Positions 44,700-56,911 of a stretch of 64,000 nt of DNA are shown piece by piece. This DNA is from Monodelphis domestica (Eukaryota > Chordata > Mammalia > Didelphimorphia > Didelphidae). The DNA is taken from positions 5,858,410 to 5,922,409 of the forward strand of contig NC_077232.1 in NCBI RefSeq assembly GCF_027887165.1. Reading direction: 5' to 3'. A model generated the notes under the pieces. It did not search any database, was not told where the DNA came from, and saw only the letters and a list, made by a program, of their open reading frames with translations. The number at the start of each line of letters is the position of its first letter. Position 1 is the first letter of the stretch. The position numbers were made by a program, and so were the translations under genes.

Positions 44700-47550
44700 G
44701 GCCCTAACCACTTCCTAGGCCTGGACCAGGGAGGCAGAGGGGGCTGCAAGAGCAGGGTCTCCCCCAAGCTCTGCCCCCGTAGGGGAGAGGCAGAGTCCCC
44801 TGGATCTTCCTCTGGCCTCTGCAGCAAGGGGCAGGGAGTGACTCAGGCTGGCTGGGTCCTGGCCAGCCCCCCAGGCCACCTTTCTCCCCAGCCTTTGTCC
44901 CTCCACTCTCCTGGCGGGGACAAGGACCTTTAGAGACGTCCGGGGGCAAGCAGAGCCCGCTGGGTGAATGAGGTCCCTGGGGGCGAGCAGGAGCCACTGG
45001 CCAGGAAAGAGTTAACCAGGACTCTCCCAGCAGCTCCGCCGGACAATGCCTGACACCTGGCGGCCAAGGTGGGAAACGGTCTGCGGGGAAAGGGGGAGAA
45101 GCCCCAAGGGGAGGGCTGGGGGGGGCCAGGGTGGAGGAGAGCCCCAGGCTCCGACTCCCCAGGCCTGGCCAGTGTTCCCCAGAGTCCACCACCGCCAGCC
45201 CAGGCCCCCTAGTGGGGCTGAGGCCCAGTGAGAGCCTGAGAGTGCCCGGGACCTCCTGGGCTAGTTCTGGGTGCTGGGGAAGCTGGGGGGGGGGCAGGAG
45301 AAGCCCCCCAGGCCTCAGGCCCCCTGGCAGCCACCTCATTCCCCCCTCCCCCAACAGGCTTTTCCCAAAGCCAAAGTGGGGCCCTAAGGAGGGGTGGGGG
45401 GCTCCTAGGGTGCATGCGCAGTGGCAGGGGGCCCCCAGCCTAGTGCATTGTCTCAGCTAAGCCCTTCTAATCCCCGCCTTCTCCTGAAGCAGGTGGGGCT
45501 GAGAGCTCCCAGGGTGGGAGGCTCTTTCTTCTTCTCTTCCCTCCTGGCACAAGCAGGCCCTGGCCTCAGCCCATGCCCTTGGGCCCCAGGTGCCAGGGAA
45601 GCAGAGGGCAGGGGGGCTCCAGGTCTCCGGGGACCGGGCGAAGCAGCCAAGTCAAAGGTGCCCAGATGAGGCAGGGCTCTGCCCCCAACCCCCAGCACCA
45701 CCGAGGGGAGGCCCACAGAGGCGAGAAGGCTCCTGCAAGGCCCTCCTGCAGGCCCAGGGGATGCGCCCTGCATACCTTCCCTGTCCTGACCCACCAATAG
45801 GGCTTGCCCGACAAAGGGGGGCCCTCAGGGCGCCACCTCTGGAAAGAAGGAGGGAGGGAATGGCAGATCCTGGAGGCATTGAAGAGAAGCCAGAGCCAGG
45901 GATGGCCCAGAGGGCTGCCACCCAGGGCTGGGGGGGATGGCCAGGAGAGCCTGAGGGAACTCCTCCCAGAGGCAGGGGGTGCCTAGGGGAGAGGGCTGGG
46001 ACTTGGAGGCAGGAAGCCCTGGTGCCCCCAGGCTCTTGTGAGGGCCTCCAGAGACAATGAACACAAACGTGGAGGAGCCCCATGATCAGCTGGCACTGCC
46101 AGGCTAGGGGGCTGCCTGGTTGCTTCTCAGGCCCCAAATGAGGCCAGTAAATCCCAGGACAGAGAAAATGGGCCGACAGCTTCCTTGGGGTCCGGGAGAA
46201 GCTGGGCTCTCAAGGGAAACCCCCAACTCCTGTTGAGTGGCTCAAAGAGAGGCGGCAGTGCAGCGGAACTCTCCCCTCCGGACACTGGCAGAGCTGTGGT
46301 GAGTGGAGCGTTCAAGGCTGGGCCTTCGGAGCAGTCTAGGTGCCAGAGGCACCAGAGAGGAAGGAGGGGATGGCCCGCCCAACGGCACACCCCATTTCAC
46401 GCTCCCTGGGCGGTGGCAGGGGCCCCACGGCTATCAGCTTTCAGGGTGGGAGGGGCCTGGAATGAGGAGGGGGCTGACCCACCCATGCTTCCCCATTTCC
46501 TCCTGCGGGCTCTAGGGGCTGTGACAGCAGCAGCTTGAACCCCAAGAGGCTGCAGGCTCCCAGGCACGTGGCCAGGGTTGGACTTCCCTTGAGGAAAGAG
46601 GGTGCCCAGACCCTGGGGGAGCCCCTCCAAGGACAAGCCACCTTCTTCAGGCCCTCCATTTCCTGGGGTGCTTGACAACACCTAAGGGGGGGATTAGAGA
46701 AGGTCCAGCTAGGACCCTGAGGCTGGGATTGCCTCCTCCCACCCCCCTGCTTCACAGCCTCTTCTTGCACCCTGTGGGGAGAGTCCAGGGCCCTCAGGAG
46801 ACCTTGGCCCAGGGAGGTGGGGAGGAGAGGGATTCTGGGAGGTTAAGAGGGGCTGCCCCAGGGCCTCCCAGGCTTATCAGGCACATCCTGGTGGGCTTGG
46901 CGGGCCTGGGATGGGGACGGACTCCCTGCAATCCGGGGCTAAGGGGCTGCCGGCCTCGGGACACCGAGAGCCCAGGGATTCCGCGGAGGGTGAGGAGGCC
47001 GGCCTGCCCCTGACTCACTCTCCCCCGGGCTCTCTGCTTAGGCAGCAGTGACGGCCCCTCACTGGCTGCTCCCGTCCTTGGTCCTCCCTGGGAGACCTGA
47101 GCACGCCTGAACCTCTGTTCGGGGCCCAAGCTGGACCCTGCGGGCAGGGGTAAAGCCGCCCTCATCCCTCCGCTTCCTATTATGGCCCACCGGCCCTCCG
47201 ACGTAGCCCAGAGGCCAGCAGGGCCCATTTTACAGACCGGGAAAGGAAGGCCCGGAAGGCACAGATCGCCTCGGGCTCCTTTGCGGGGGACGTGGGGGGA
47301 AGGCGCTCTTCCTGCCCTCCTCCACCGGGTTCCTCGGGCTGCCCAGAAGCCGCAGGGGGGTGCCGGGCGTGGGTCGCCCCCCAGCTCCATGGGACAAGGA
47401 GAGGAATGCGCGAGCCTGGATCCTTCGGTCACAGGGATTAGGGGGACGAAGACCGCATCTGCCCGGGGGCGGGGCTGGCACGGACCACTTCCAGCGGGCC
47501 GTCGGGCTCGGCTGGGGTAGCCTCCGGCCCTAGCTCAGACCGGTCTCTCC
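44700..47550. other. GC-rich interval upstream of POLD4
   Basis: No exon recognised in 2.8 kb of largely repeat-free DNA. CpG density rises after about 46.9 kb toward the POLD4 promoter. Confidence 0.5.
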
Positions 47551-47559
47551 CTCTCAAGC

Positions 47560-47940
47560 TCCACCTCGGCTCCGCCCCCCAGGCCTGAGCCGCGCCCCAT
47601 TGGCTTCCGCCGGGCTCCCGCCCCCCACCCGCGGCCTGCCATTGGCCTGGCGCGTTGACATGTTTGGGGGCGGGGGCGGGGGCGGGGGGCGGCCCCTGCC
47701 TGGAAGCAGCTGGACTTCCTCCCTCCAGCCGCCTGTCTGGGTCAGTGCGTCGGTCCGTCCCTGGCCCGGTCCTCCACCCAGCAGCTGTCTCTCCCCAGGC
47801 CTCTCGCCCCCCTGGGTGGCTGCCATGGGCCGGAAGAGGAGGCTCATCACCGACTCCTTCCCCAGAGTGAAGAGGAGGAGGAAGGGCGGGCCGGGTCCTG
47901 GCAAGGGGGACAGGGCGCCCGAGCCAGGGCTGCGAGGTGG
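47560..47940 (+). promoter_or_regulatory. POLD4: POLD4 promoter
   Basis: Two inverted CCAAT boxes (ATTGG at 47599 and 47641, 42 bp apart) are followed at once by an E2F-like TGGCGCG (47648). A GGGGCGG run, typical of Sp1 sites, follows at about 47668-47692. The arrangement resembles cell-cycle promoters. No TATA box is visible. The TSS is inferred at about 47690-47760. Confidence 0.6.
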
Positions 47941-48781
47941 GGGCGAGGGCCAGGACGCGGCACAGGGCAGCAGAGGCAAGGGAAAGGGCGGGGAAAGGTG
48001 GCGGGCCAGGGGCCGGGGCACGGGGTACGGAGGAAGGGGATAGAGGGGAGCAGAGAGCCGCAGAGGAGGGGAAAGGGGAAAGGGATGTGGGCCAGGGGGA
48101 GGGGCAGTGGGCTGCCCAACAAGGGGAGGATGGTCACAGGGGGCTAGGGGCTGGGCCTGAACGATGGCCTCTCTTGTCAGGGGAGGAGCCAGGGGATGAG
48201 GCCAGTGTAGTCCTGGAGGAGAAAAGCCACTTGGAGATACTGAGGCAATTTGACCTGGACCTGCAGTTCGGGCCCTGTACAGGTAAGAGCTTCCAGGAGC
48301 CCCGTCTGACCCTTCCCTCATGCTCTGCCGGTGCCCACAAAGCTGGGCCACACGAAGCAGTGAACCCCCTTTTCCCCTGCCCACCAGAAGGGCCCAGGCT
48401 TGGGCAGTGCCCCATTTCTCTAGACTCTCCCCAGCCTGCACCCTCTCTCCTTGGCAGGTATCACTCGACTCCAAAGATGGGAACGAGCAGAGCATCTGGG
48501 CCTGGACCCACCCCAGGAGGTGCTCAAGGTGCTTTGGGCCCACCCTGAAGATGCCCAGTACCAGTGCAGGTGAGAGCAGATCTGGGGGTGAAGCTACTGG
48601 CAATCAGGGTCCAGGGTTCAGGGAGAGAAGAGTTCTGGCTGTGGGCCCAACAGCTGGGAGCCTCCCCTACAGGAGAGCTGACAGCAGGGTCAGCACTAGG
48701 GCCCCGGGCAGCTCCCTCTCCTGTCTGGGCTCATCTCCGCTCCTTCCTCTCTGCAGCCTCTGGTACCTGTACCCCATCTAA
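47825..48781 (+). CDS. POLD4: DNA polymerase delta subunit 4 (p12)
   Basis: Four coding exons: 47825-47936, 48181-48282, 48458-48569 and 48757-48781; 351 nt, 116 aa (human 107). All introns are short (175-244 bp) and GT-AG. The N-terminus MGRKRRLITDSF holds the PIP-box-like PCNA motif of p12, with one extra Arg and Phe in place of the Tyr I recall from human. A basic KRRRK stretch follows. The conserved core is LEILRQFDLDLQFGPCTG then ITRLQRWERA, and the C-terminus SLWYLYPI matches the human ending SLWHLYPL. p12 stabilises the polymerase delta holoenzyme and is degraded after DNA damage. The extra length lies in the variable linker at about residues 18-50. Confidence 0.96.
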
Positions 48782-50680
48782 AGGAAGTCCCGCCCCGTGC
48801 ATCCCAGCTACTTTCCCAGGGGCCTCTGGAATGGCCCGGGGACCCCACTGCTGCTTCTTCAATCCACCCTGTGCGTGCTGGAGGGACCTTTGGGGTGGGA
48901 AGACCCTTCCCGAGGAGAGGAGCCCAGGACTGGAGTCTCCTGTTGGAGGTTGGGAGACTCCTCCGCCTGCTCTGCCCCGGTGACTCCGGAAAGTAAGCAG
49001 GCTCAGCCGGCAGCCCAGCGGGGCTCATCAGGAGGGCGGGCTTCCCGTCCCCCAGACAGAAGACCAGCCCCCGCACCTCCCTGTATCTGGCATAGCCAGC
49101 CCGGCCCCCCACCCCCACCCCCCATCTGGGTCTAGTTCCGGAGCCCTACAGGGAAGCAGCTCTCCGGCTCAGCCTCGAGAGGGAGGGACCCAAGGAAAGA
49201 GCCTGGCTCTGGCCGCCCCACTTCCTTGATGTGACCGCCCGCCTACCGGGGCTCCTTCCGGGCCCAGCGTGCCTTGGCAGCCAGCCAACCACAACCTGGG
49301 AAGAGCCGCAGCCAGCAGGTGCCCAGCCGCGCTCACCTCTGCCTCCTCTCACCCCCTTCAGGAAGGGGCCAGACCTGGAAAAGCACCAGCCCTTCGTCCC
49401 GCCAGACTGGCTTTGGGTGCCCTCTAGAGGCCGCGGGGAGAACTCTTCTTTCCTGGTCCTCCAGTTTGTTCCCTGCCCGTCCCCAAAGGTGCCTCCACCT
49501 CCTGGGGGTCTGGGTGGCCCCAGAGCTCTTAGAGATCAGGCCTGGCCGGGGTGGGCATCGGACCGCACCTTGGGGGAGCCGTGGCTGGCTGGGGGCTCGC
49601 TGGAGCTCCAGAGATCAGCAGCCAGAGGGTAAGCCCCCTGGAGCAGGGGGCCCAGGCTCTCTAAGAAGGGAGCAGGGAGCAGCTCCGGGTTGCCAGGAGG
49701 AGGGAGACCCAGGCCCAGGCCCCAGGCTCTGCTCTCCCAGACTCTCAGGGCTGCCAGCCCTCCTCAACGTCCCTGGCCTCAATGTCCCTGCCTTCCCCAG
49801 CCTCTGGGGGACGGAGACTCCCGGGGACGGCTTGCTGGGAAGGCCACTGTCTCTCCCAAGGGTCCTGAGAGTGCCTGCCTTTGGGGACCCCTGAGGTTTG
49901 GGCAGGGAGGCAGGGAGGGGAGGGGCCGCTCCAGGATGGCCCAGGCGATGCCGGGGAGAGGAGAACCAGCAGCTCCCCCAAAAGAGGCATCAGAGGAAGT
50001 GAGGAGGCATGAAGGGAGGTGGGAGAAGGATGACTCTGCCATTTGCAGGCTGCTCTTCCACTTTTTCAGAGAACTCTGAGGCTCCCTTTTGCATCTGGCT
50101 CCTTGGGGTGGGCCCGCTCACTGCTCTGATCTGACAAAAATCCTGGGTCATCTCCCTGATGAGCAAACCGAGGCCCTGCGAGGCTATGTAATGGGTTTTT
50201 TATTTCACCCACTGTGGACTCAGTGCCACCAATGAGCCTTGGGTGGGGGAAGGCTCAGGTGCCGGGCTCTGGCCACTTCCCTGGGCAGGAGAGCCAGCAC
50301 AGGGCTAAGGGAGCTGAGTGGGCTGGGGTGGGGGTGGGGGGCACCGGCTCTCTTCACCCCCAAGCTTGTGACCCCAGCTCAGCTTTGTACCTCATGGCTG
50401 AAATCTGGGGGCTCCCTTCTTCTGGGAAGGGGGCACCTACTGGGAGCACCTGGGCCGGCAGTGTCACCCCATTGTCCCTTTTCCAAACACAAAATGCCCT
50501 TGTTTGTAAACCTTTCCTAGCAGCTTGAAAATAGAAATAAACAGTGAGAAGAAAAAGTCCAGCCTCCGCCATGTACTCATTTTGTCTCAGGGTGTCAAAG
50601 CCCCTTGGCCTCTTGGGACCCCAAACAACTCACTCCAGGACCAGGTTAGGGACAAAGTAGCAGTCTGGACCCGCGCAGAG
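48782..50680 (+). other. POLD4 3' flank
   Basis: GC-rich, without recognisable repeats. Part may be POLD4 3' UTR. The 49274-49894 open frame shows no domain. Confidence 0.5.
50536..50541 (+). terminator. First canonical AATAAA downstream of POLD4
   Basis: No AATAAA was found between the POLD4 stop at 48781 and this point. If used, the POLD4 3' UTR would be about 1.75 kb, which is long for this gene; a variant hexamer closer to the stop is an equally good explanation. Confidence 0.3.
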
Positions 50681-50689
50681 TCCAACCCC

Positions 50690-51630
50690 TCCCCACAGGG
50701 CAGCCAACAAGAGCTCAGGGAGAGAGGGAGAGCCCACCGCCGCTCCAGGCAGCTTGTCCCATGCTGGGACAGCTCTCCTTCTAGGAAGCTTTTCCTTGCA
50801 CTGAGACACCACCGCAGAAATGGTTGGGATATAGCCTGGTGGGAAACACCATTCAATAAGGAACCGAGATGGCTGGGGGAGGAACAGAAACGCAGGCTGT
50901 CGGAGGGCACAGCGGGGCATTTGATGTGGCGGCAGTGCACGTAATGCCCAACTTTACATCAATTTCGCTTTGAAGCCATCTGCTGGCCTTGCCCTATTCT
51001 CACAAATCCAGACTTTCTTGCAAGGAAGAGGCTTCTCCCCAAATCTGAGCAGGACGACCAACATCGCAGAAATGCCCGCCATTTTGGAAAGAGTCACTTT
51101 GGGAGCCAGAGAATGGAGTGCAAAATGGTCATCGAGCACCTGCCTGAAGGTCTCCAAAAGTCAACATCTGTCCATCTCTGACTGACCAAATGACAAACAT
51201 CCCTCGATATTCCACTGTCTCTTGGGACTCCCCCAAATGGAATCCATCAGCTGCCCTTTCCCCACATTGGTGCCATCTTTCTCCTGTTCACCTGAGCTTG
51301 CCATCCAGGAATCGCCTCTGACTGCCTCGTCTCTGGTCTCTGAGCCCAGAACTAAGAAAGCGGCCAAGTGAGCTCTTCCTCTTCTGAGTCAGTCCTCGCC
51401 TCCAGTCATACGAGGCATAAGTTCAGTTTAAAAACTTGGTGTCACAAGTGAAATGTGAGGAGGGCATGACAAGAGAGCAGACCATCCGGAGGGGGTCGGT
51501 GGGGTTCAGCGGCTTAATGGTGTGCGATGGAACCAAAAAGGCAAACTGAGTCTGAGGCTGTAGGAAGGGAGGAATTGTAGACAGGCAGGTTAGACTCGAT
51601 TGTATTTGCCAGGATTCAGAACAGGAAGGA
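50690..51630. other. Unassigned DNA, partly old repeat
   Basis: 50690-50945 contains ggcagcttgtcccatgctgg and gacagctctccttctaggaa, like a very old dispersed repeat. No gene seen. Base composition turns more AT-rich here. Confidence 0.4.
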
Positions 51631-51632
51631 AG

Positions 51633-51850
51633 GAGGAAAACTAGCATTTAGTAAGCACCTACTAGGTACCAGGCATGGTGCTAAGGGCCTACACATATCT
51701 CATTTGATCCTTATAGCAATCCTCTTGTTATGCCCATTTTATATTTGAGGAAACTGAGGCAGACAGAAGTAAAGTGATTTGCTCGGGGTTGCATGGCTAG
51801 TAAGTAAGCATCTGAGGGAGGCTGGATTTGAGAACAGGCAGGTCTGCCCT
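51633..51850 (+). repeat. MIR/MON1-like SINE
   Basis: tagcatttagtaagcacctac through gaggaaactgaggcagacag to ctggatttgagaacaggca. Confidence 0.88.
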
Positions 51851-52750
51851 GCATCGCCTAGCTGTGTGGTCTGGAGATCACGTAACCCACCACACTCCTC
51901 AAATGAGGTTAAGTCTCTCCCCCTTCCTGACGGTGAGCTGCCGGCCTGCTTCCCACGTGGTGCCCACGGCCATCGTGCAAGAAGGCAACCCTAGTGGAGA
52001 CGAGGCCCGGCCAGCCCTCTGTAGGCATCCCAGCCTCCATTCCCGAAGAACAGACAACGAAAGTTCTTCCCAACCAACCCACGTCTGGGTGTTCCCTGAG
52101 GGCTCAGCTTCAGAAACAGAAATGGTTTTTACCAACATAGACAGCCCAAAGAAAGGTTCCTGGCCATCTGCTTTGGATGTACCTCCCCACTGGGCTTTCC
52201 CATCTGACTTCCTGCTGAAGCCTCCCCCCACTGGGACACGAACCCCGGAGAGAAAAGCCTGCCTGCCTTTTCCCATTGATCTCTATGCTTAGCCCAGAGA
52301 AGATGCTCAAGAAATGAATCCGTTCCTTCATTCCAAGGCCAAAGTTGTCACTGAAGACACGAGGAACCTAGACCTTCTGTGGGCCTGACGGTCTGGTAAT
52401 ACTCCCATCCCTGACCCACGTGAGAATGATGCCACGATGGTACCGAGCCAATGGCAAAGGCGTACCCGGAGTCTTAGGAGATGCTCTGGATCCAACCGTC
52501 GCCTGTGGCTGCCTCCACCTTTCCTAACCTAAGCGGAGCACGTTCAAGCTCGAAGGGATCTGAACACATACTTTGGCAGTTAAATGCAAAAAGCAATAGT
52601 CGATGTCTAGAGAACGGACGGGTTCTGAGTCCTCCCAGGAAGGAAGAATGCAGAGAGATGTGCAGAGCCCAGGAATATGCCATCAAGGTAGTGGAAGGAA
52701 GAGAAGGCAGCAAGAAGAGCCCCAAGGAAGAGTCAGAGGGGGAGGGAGCT
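51851..52750. other. Unassigned intergenic DNA
   Basis: No gene or classified repeat seen. Confidence 0.45.
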
Positions 52751-52754
52751 TAGG

Positions 52755-52920
52755 ATAAAGCAGTGCTTTGCACACAGTAGGTGCTTACTAAAGATCTAGA
52801 TTGAATTGAATTCAGTCACAACATGGAGCTCAATGGAGGAGTTCCAAGAGTTTGTGATACATTCTTAGCAAAGGCTTAATAAATGACTTTCCACTCATTC
52901 ATTCATTCATTCATTCAATA
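52755..52920 (+). repeat. L2 3' end and (CATT)n run
   Basis: gcacacagtaggtgcttact at 52770, then aataaatgac and a CATT run, the typical L2 terminal pattern. Confidence 0.6.
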
Positions 52921-53274
52921 AGGAGAAGTAATATGTTGGATTCTTCCAAGAAGTCAAGGAAAATGAGGACAGCTGGCTGGGAAGGAACACCCTGGGGCCC
53001 CCAATCTCTGCTTCCTGTCTCATCTTCCATCACTCTCAGATACACTGTTCCTGGAACCCTCAGCCAATAGGAGCCTCATGGTCCATTCAGCCCTTCAATA
53101 ATGATGTGAACACACCATTGCCCCACCCGTGGTCATATCAGCTGAATTTCTTCTCTGGCTTCTCGTGTTTCTTACAAGGGTGAGTCCACAAGTGGAGGGT
53201 GGGAAGAGTGACTGTGGCATAGAGACCCAAAATGATCAGGAAAATTCTTTTAAAATGGCATCCTTTGAATCCCA

Positions 53275-53488
53275 TCCATCAAAGCTCAGCTCCAATTCCA
53301 CCGCCTCCATGAAGAGGCCTTTCTGGTCCTCCTGCAAGTGGGTCCTCGCCCCCTCACCACCCCCGAAGTTGGCTTTGTATTTATTTATCCCAGAATATAC
53401 TTCTGATGAGCACAGTGCTCCCTCCAATAGAAACGTTAGCTCTCAGAGGCTAAGAACTATTTCAGTTTGTTTTTCTATTCCCAGCATA
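53275..53488 (+). repeat. L2 LINE 3' end, left part
   Basis: tcaaagctcagctccaattc, ccatgaagaggcctttctgg and ctattcccagcata follow the L2 3' region. The element resumes at 54260 (cacacagtaggc) after an LTR insertion. Confidence 0.75.
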
Positions 53489-53492
53489 AAGC

Positions 53493-54255
53493 TGTGAAGA
53501 TTGGATTTAGCTCTCTGGATTATAACAATGAAGATACTTAGCTCTTCCTTGATAGTGAAGATTAAATTGTAATCCCTTGATTGTAACAGTGAAGATACTT
53601 AGCTCTTCCTTGATAGTGAAACTAGAATTGTAAGCTACAATCTATTTTTAGATTTTAACCACAAAAAAGATGTTAAGTACCTACAAAAGGTGAACTACAA
53701 AGAGGTGTTAAGTAACCCAAAAAGATATAATCTAACCAAAGAAGGTGAGAACTAAAGAGTGGGCAGTCCTGGAGAGGAGTGTCTGCTGTGATTGGTAGAT
53801 GTGAAAATTTAGAGGAGGTGATACAAGAGAAAAAGATCTTTAAAAAGAGGAGTTTTGGAGATTTGATTCATTTGTTGGGACATTCGGGCACTGACTCGGA
53901 GGATCGACTGGAATGCAGACACCCAGACTTCTTTTAGACTGACACTGTTGGTGAGTGAAAAGTTGACTTAGTGACTCCACCTTTCTGGAGGTGTGAAGTC
54001 TCCAGATAAGGCCCATCTTCTTGAGACTCTCTTCCCCTGGCTGGGGCTTAGAGATTCTAACTGGTATCAGAAGAAGCCAGAGTTTTCTCTTTCTCACTCA
54101 TTCCTTAACATCTTCCTTCTATTGTAAATAATGTAAATAAACTACCATAGATTCCATTTACTTTAGTAATTCATTTTGGGATTTAGAAATTAAATCCCTG
54201 GTGACCACCTAATTAAGAATATATTTCAGAGTTCAACCACAATTTAAATTTAACA
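53493..54255 (+). mobile_element. Solo LTR of an endogenous retrovirus (fossil)
   Basis: A 763-bp block beginning TG and ending CA, flanked by the 4-bp duplication AAGC (53489-53492 and 54256-54259). It sits inside an L2 3' end, and the L2 reads through once the block is removed. A TTTAAAAAG TATA-like word (about 53838) and an AATAAA (54136) lie in the expected order for U3 and R. A segment near 53530 is repeated once 61 bp downstream. No internal retroviral genes flank it, so it is a lone LTR. A 4-bp duplication fits class I (gammaretrovirus-like) ERVs. It looks whole as an LTR. Age: younger than the L2, otherwise not datable here. Confidence 0.8.
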
Positions 54256-54284
54256 AAGCCAAACACACAGTAGGCAACTCCTTC

Positions 54285-54470
54285 CTACTTGGCTTCAAAT
54301 TCAGTTTCAGACACTGACTAGCTGTCTGACTATGGGCATGTCACAACCTCTTTTTTGCCTCAGTTTCCTCATCTGTAAAATGGGGATAAGAAGAGCCCCT
54401 ACTTCCCAGAGTTGTGAGGTTGAACTGAAATGTTGTTTCTAAAGTGCCTTAATGCTTAGCCATTATTCCC
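54285..54470 (+). repeat. MIR-like SINE remnant
   Basis: cttcaaattcagtttcagac, tgcctcagtttcctcatctg, then gttgtgaggttgaactgaa. Confidence 0.75.
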
Positions 54471-54479
54471 TACTCTTTG

Positions 54480-55270
54480 GTTAAGTAGTTGCTTGATTTG
54501 GGGGATTGGCTCCAGCAGTGTGGTCCGTTTTGCATTATCCTCTTGCTTTCTCCTTGACTAAAGCCCTACTCCAATGGCTCCTGGGGACCCAGAGGCTTTA
54601 GGCATGGACCATCTCCTGTATTTCCTGAAGACTAGAGAGTGAGCTGCAGGCTGGCGGTGGGGTGGGGACTCTCAGTCATAATCATGAGTTATTGAAGCCA
54701 ATGGCCAGAGTTGTAGGGAAGGGGCTGCCCACATCAGGGAAATCTCAGCTCCCTGAAGTCTAGAGGCCTCGCATCTTGCCAGGCCGCTCTCCACAGGGAT
54801 CCCACAGATTTATACTTCAATCAACATTTCAGCGCCTGGGAAAACACCTACTTTCTCCACAAGTGGCTTAAAGGCTTAAGGGAGTAATCTACTGGGAAAC
54901 CAAGGTAAACAAAGCAAAGCAACAGAAGTTCACCAAGGAAGCAGGCCGCCGGCCAGGCGTGGGCATGGATTGAGCTGCCAAGCAAAGATGCTGTCCTGAC
55001 TGCAGGGATGCTGGTCAGATACGACTTCCAGGAATGGGCCAATGCCCAAGCTCCCCTCAGAGGATATCCGGGGAGCCCAGGCCTTTGGACTCGAGGCTCC
55101 ATCACTCCCTGAGCAAGGCACGTCTGTTAGCCCGATCGCCACAGCCCTGCTTCCCCAGGCCGGTTCCATCCATCAGAGACATTCATGAAGAGGCCGTTTG
55201 GGCTCCTTCTGCTTCCTGGGGTACTTGTGACACTCGAGAGATAATGTGCCAGAGACTTGGTAAACTTCCT
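54480..55270. other. Unassigned intergenic DNA
   Basis: No gene or repeat family recognised. Confidence 0.45.
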
Positions 55271-55274
55271 TTTT

Positions 55275-55500
55275 GGGGAAGCAGCAAGGTGGCACAGAGG
55301 AGAGAGAACTGAAAAGCCAAATGAAAACGGACCCTCTGATGCATACAAGCCATGGGACCCTGGGCAAGTCCCTTCACCACCGTCTGCCTCAGTTTCTTCA
55401 GTGGTAAAGTGAAGACAATCGTGGCACCTTTCTCCCAGCTTGTGGCGAGAAGTTTGTAAAGCGCCTTGTAAACCTGAAAAGGCTGTGTGAATCCCAGGGA
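55275..55500 (+). repeat. MIR-like or tRNA-derived SINE remnant
   Basis: accctgggcaagtcccttca, gcctcagtttcttcagtgg, then gtttgtaaagcgccttgtaa. Confidence 0.7.
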
Positions 55501-55604
55501 TGCTGATGGGGGTCCCGTCTTTGGCAGAGCTGGGCTTGTTCCTCACCAGCCGTCTAACTCAGCCGTAGAGTCTGAGCCTGGACTTTATCCTGCCCAACTC
55601 CTGC

Positions 55605-55760
55605 TGCTGTGGTGGTCATTTCAGTTGTGCCCAGCTCCTCATGACCCCACCTGGCAGAGATGCGTGGGTGCTTTGCCACTTCCTTCTCCATATCTTGCCC
55701 AAGCCCCTCATTTGACGGGGAAGGGAACTGAGGCCCAGAGAGAGAACCCGGGACAGAGCT
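55605..55760 (-). repeat. tRNA-derived SINE, type B
   Basis: Complement of the type B tail: tttcagttgtgcccagctcc, tcatgaccccacctgg, tttgccacttccttctcc. Confidence 0.75.
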
Positions 55761-55799
55761 GAGATGTGACTCTAGTCTGGGCCTTTGCACTCTCCCCTT

Positions 55800-56910
55800 A
55801 TCCCTGCCAATGCCTTTGCCAGGAACATTTCAGGTGGGCCTCTTAAATAACTGCAGGTTGACTTTGGGGTCTTCTCTCAGCCCCGTCTCCTTCCCTCTCT
55901 CTATCTCCCACTCTGGGTCTCTGTCCTCACGTTCAGGTATGGGGCGCCCCAAGAGCCTCGGTCCTACAGGGTGTAGGCCCAGCTGTGCTCATCGGGGCCC
56001 CAGGCAGGGGTGGGTGCCCACAGGCCAGCAGCTACCCTGGTACTTACTCCCTGGAGGAAGGGAGGGGGAACGGAAGAGATGACTGAGCAGAGACTGAAAT
56101 GGAGGGTGAGGTTGAGGCAGGCTGGCGGGTGGGGTGGGGCGGTACCCACTTCATGGCCGCCTACAGCATCTCCACCTCAGCCAGCAGCTGCCGCACCAGC
56201 TCCTGCCCACATGGTTGTTCTTGCTGAAGCTGGGCATGCCACGTAGGCCACACTCCATGCCAACACCCATTCTGTTCAACGAGAGGTGGAGACAAGCCAA
56301 CCCCAATCCCCAACTCGGGCACCTCTGCCACCCTCCAAGGTACACCTACCCACTGACCCTAAGAAATGCCACTGGGGGTGCCTAAGCACCCGCCATTCTG
56401 TTCCCGTGTTAGTCCATCTCACTCCCCTGACATTTCTGTCCTGGTGCAAGAAATGGTTTAAGGCTGGCAGAGGGCAAAGCAGTCCTGGGGTGGTGGCAGG
56501 TAGGTGGAGGACTGAATTACGCACTTGGTCAGGAAACTTGCAGAAGGAAACAGTTTGGACATGGGAAAGGAGGGGCATCTGGGCTTCTATGGTCACTGGC
56601 AAGGGGGGTGGTAAAGGCACAATGACAGAAAAGAGGCTCCTGAGGTTCTTGGTGGAACCAGGAGCAGAGAGGAGCTGTCTCCTTCTCCTTTTATTAGAGG
56701 GTGCTGTGTGGCCTGGCTGGGCTACCCAGAGACACAGCCAGCTGCCTATCTGGTCAGGCCACAAGGGCCCAGCTCTTTGCCTTCTAAGGCTCAGAGGGGT
56801 GAAACTAGCTCTTCCCCTGACCCCAGACTTCAGGGATGACCTTTCAGGTCCCCACTCCCCACCAGGCCAGCCCTTGAAACCTTGCACCCACCCTTCAGCT
56901 TTGCCTCTGA
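55800..56910. other. Unassigned DNA with overlapping open frames
   Basis: Frames of 212 codons (56286-56924, plus) and 203 codons (56887-56276, minus) overlap. Neither shows a domain I recognise. A short minus-strand stretch before a TAG near 56166 reads QELVRQLLAEVEML, helix-like, but has no convincing acceptor. Confidence 0.35.
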
Positions 56911-56911
56911 G

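Noticed and set aside
56150-56345. Last exon of a minus-strand gene such as SSH3, which follows POLD4 in human
   Set aside because: The reading QELVRQLLAEVEML does not match the SSH3 C-terminus I know, and no clean acceptor is present.
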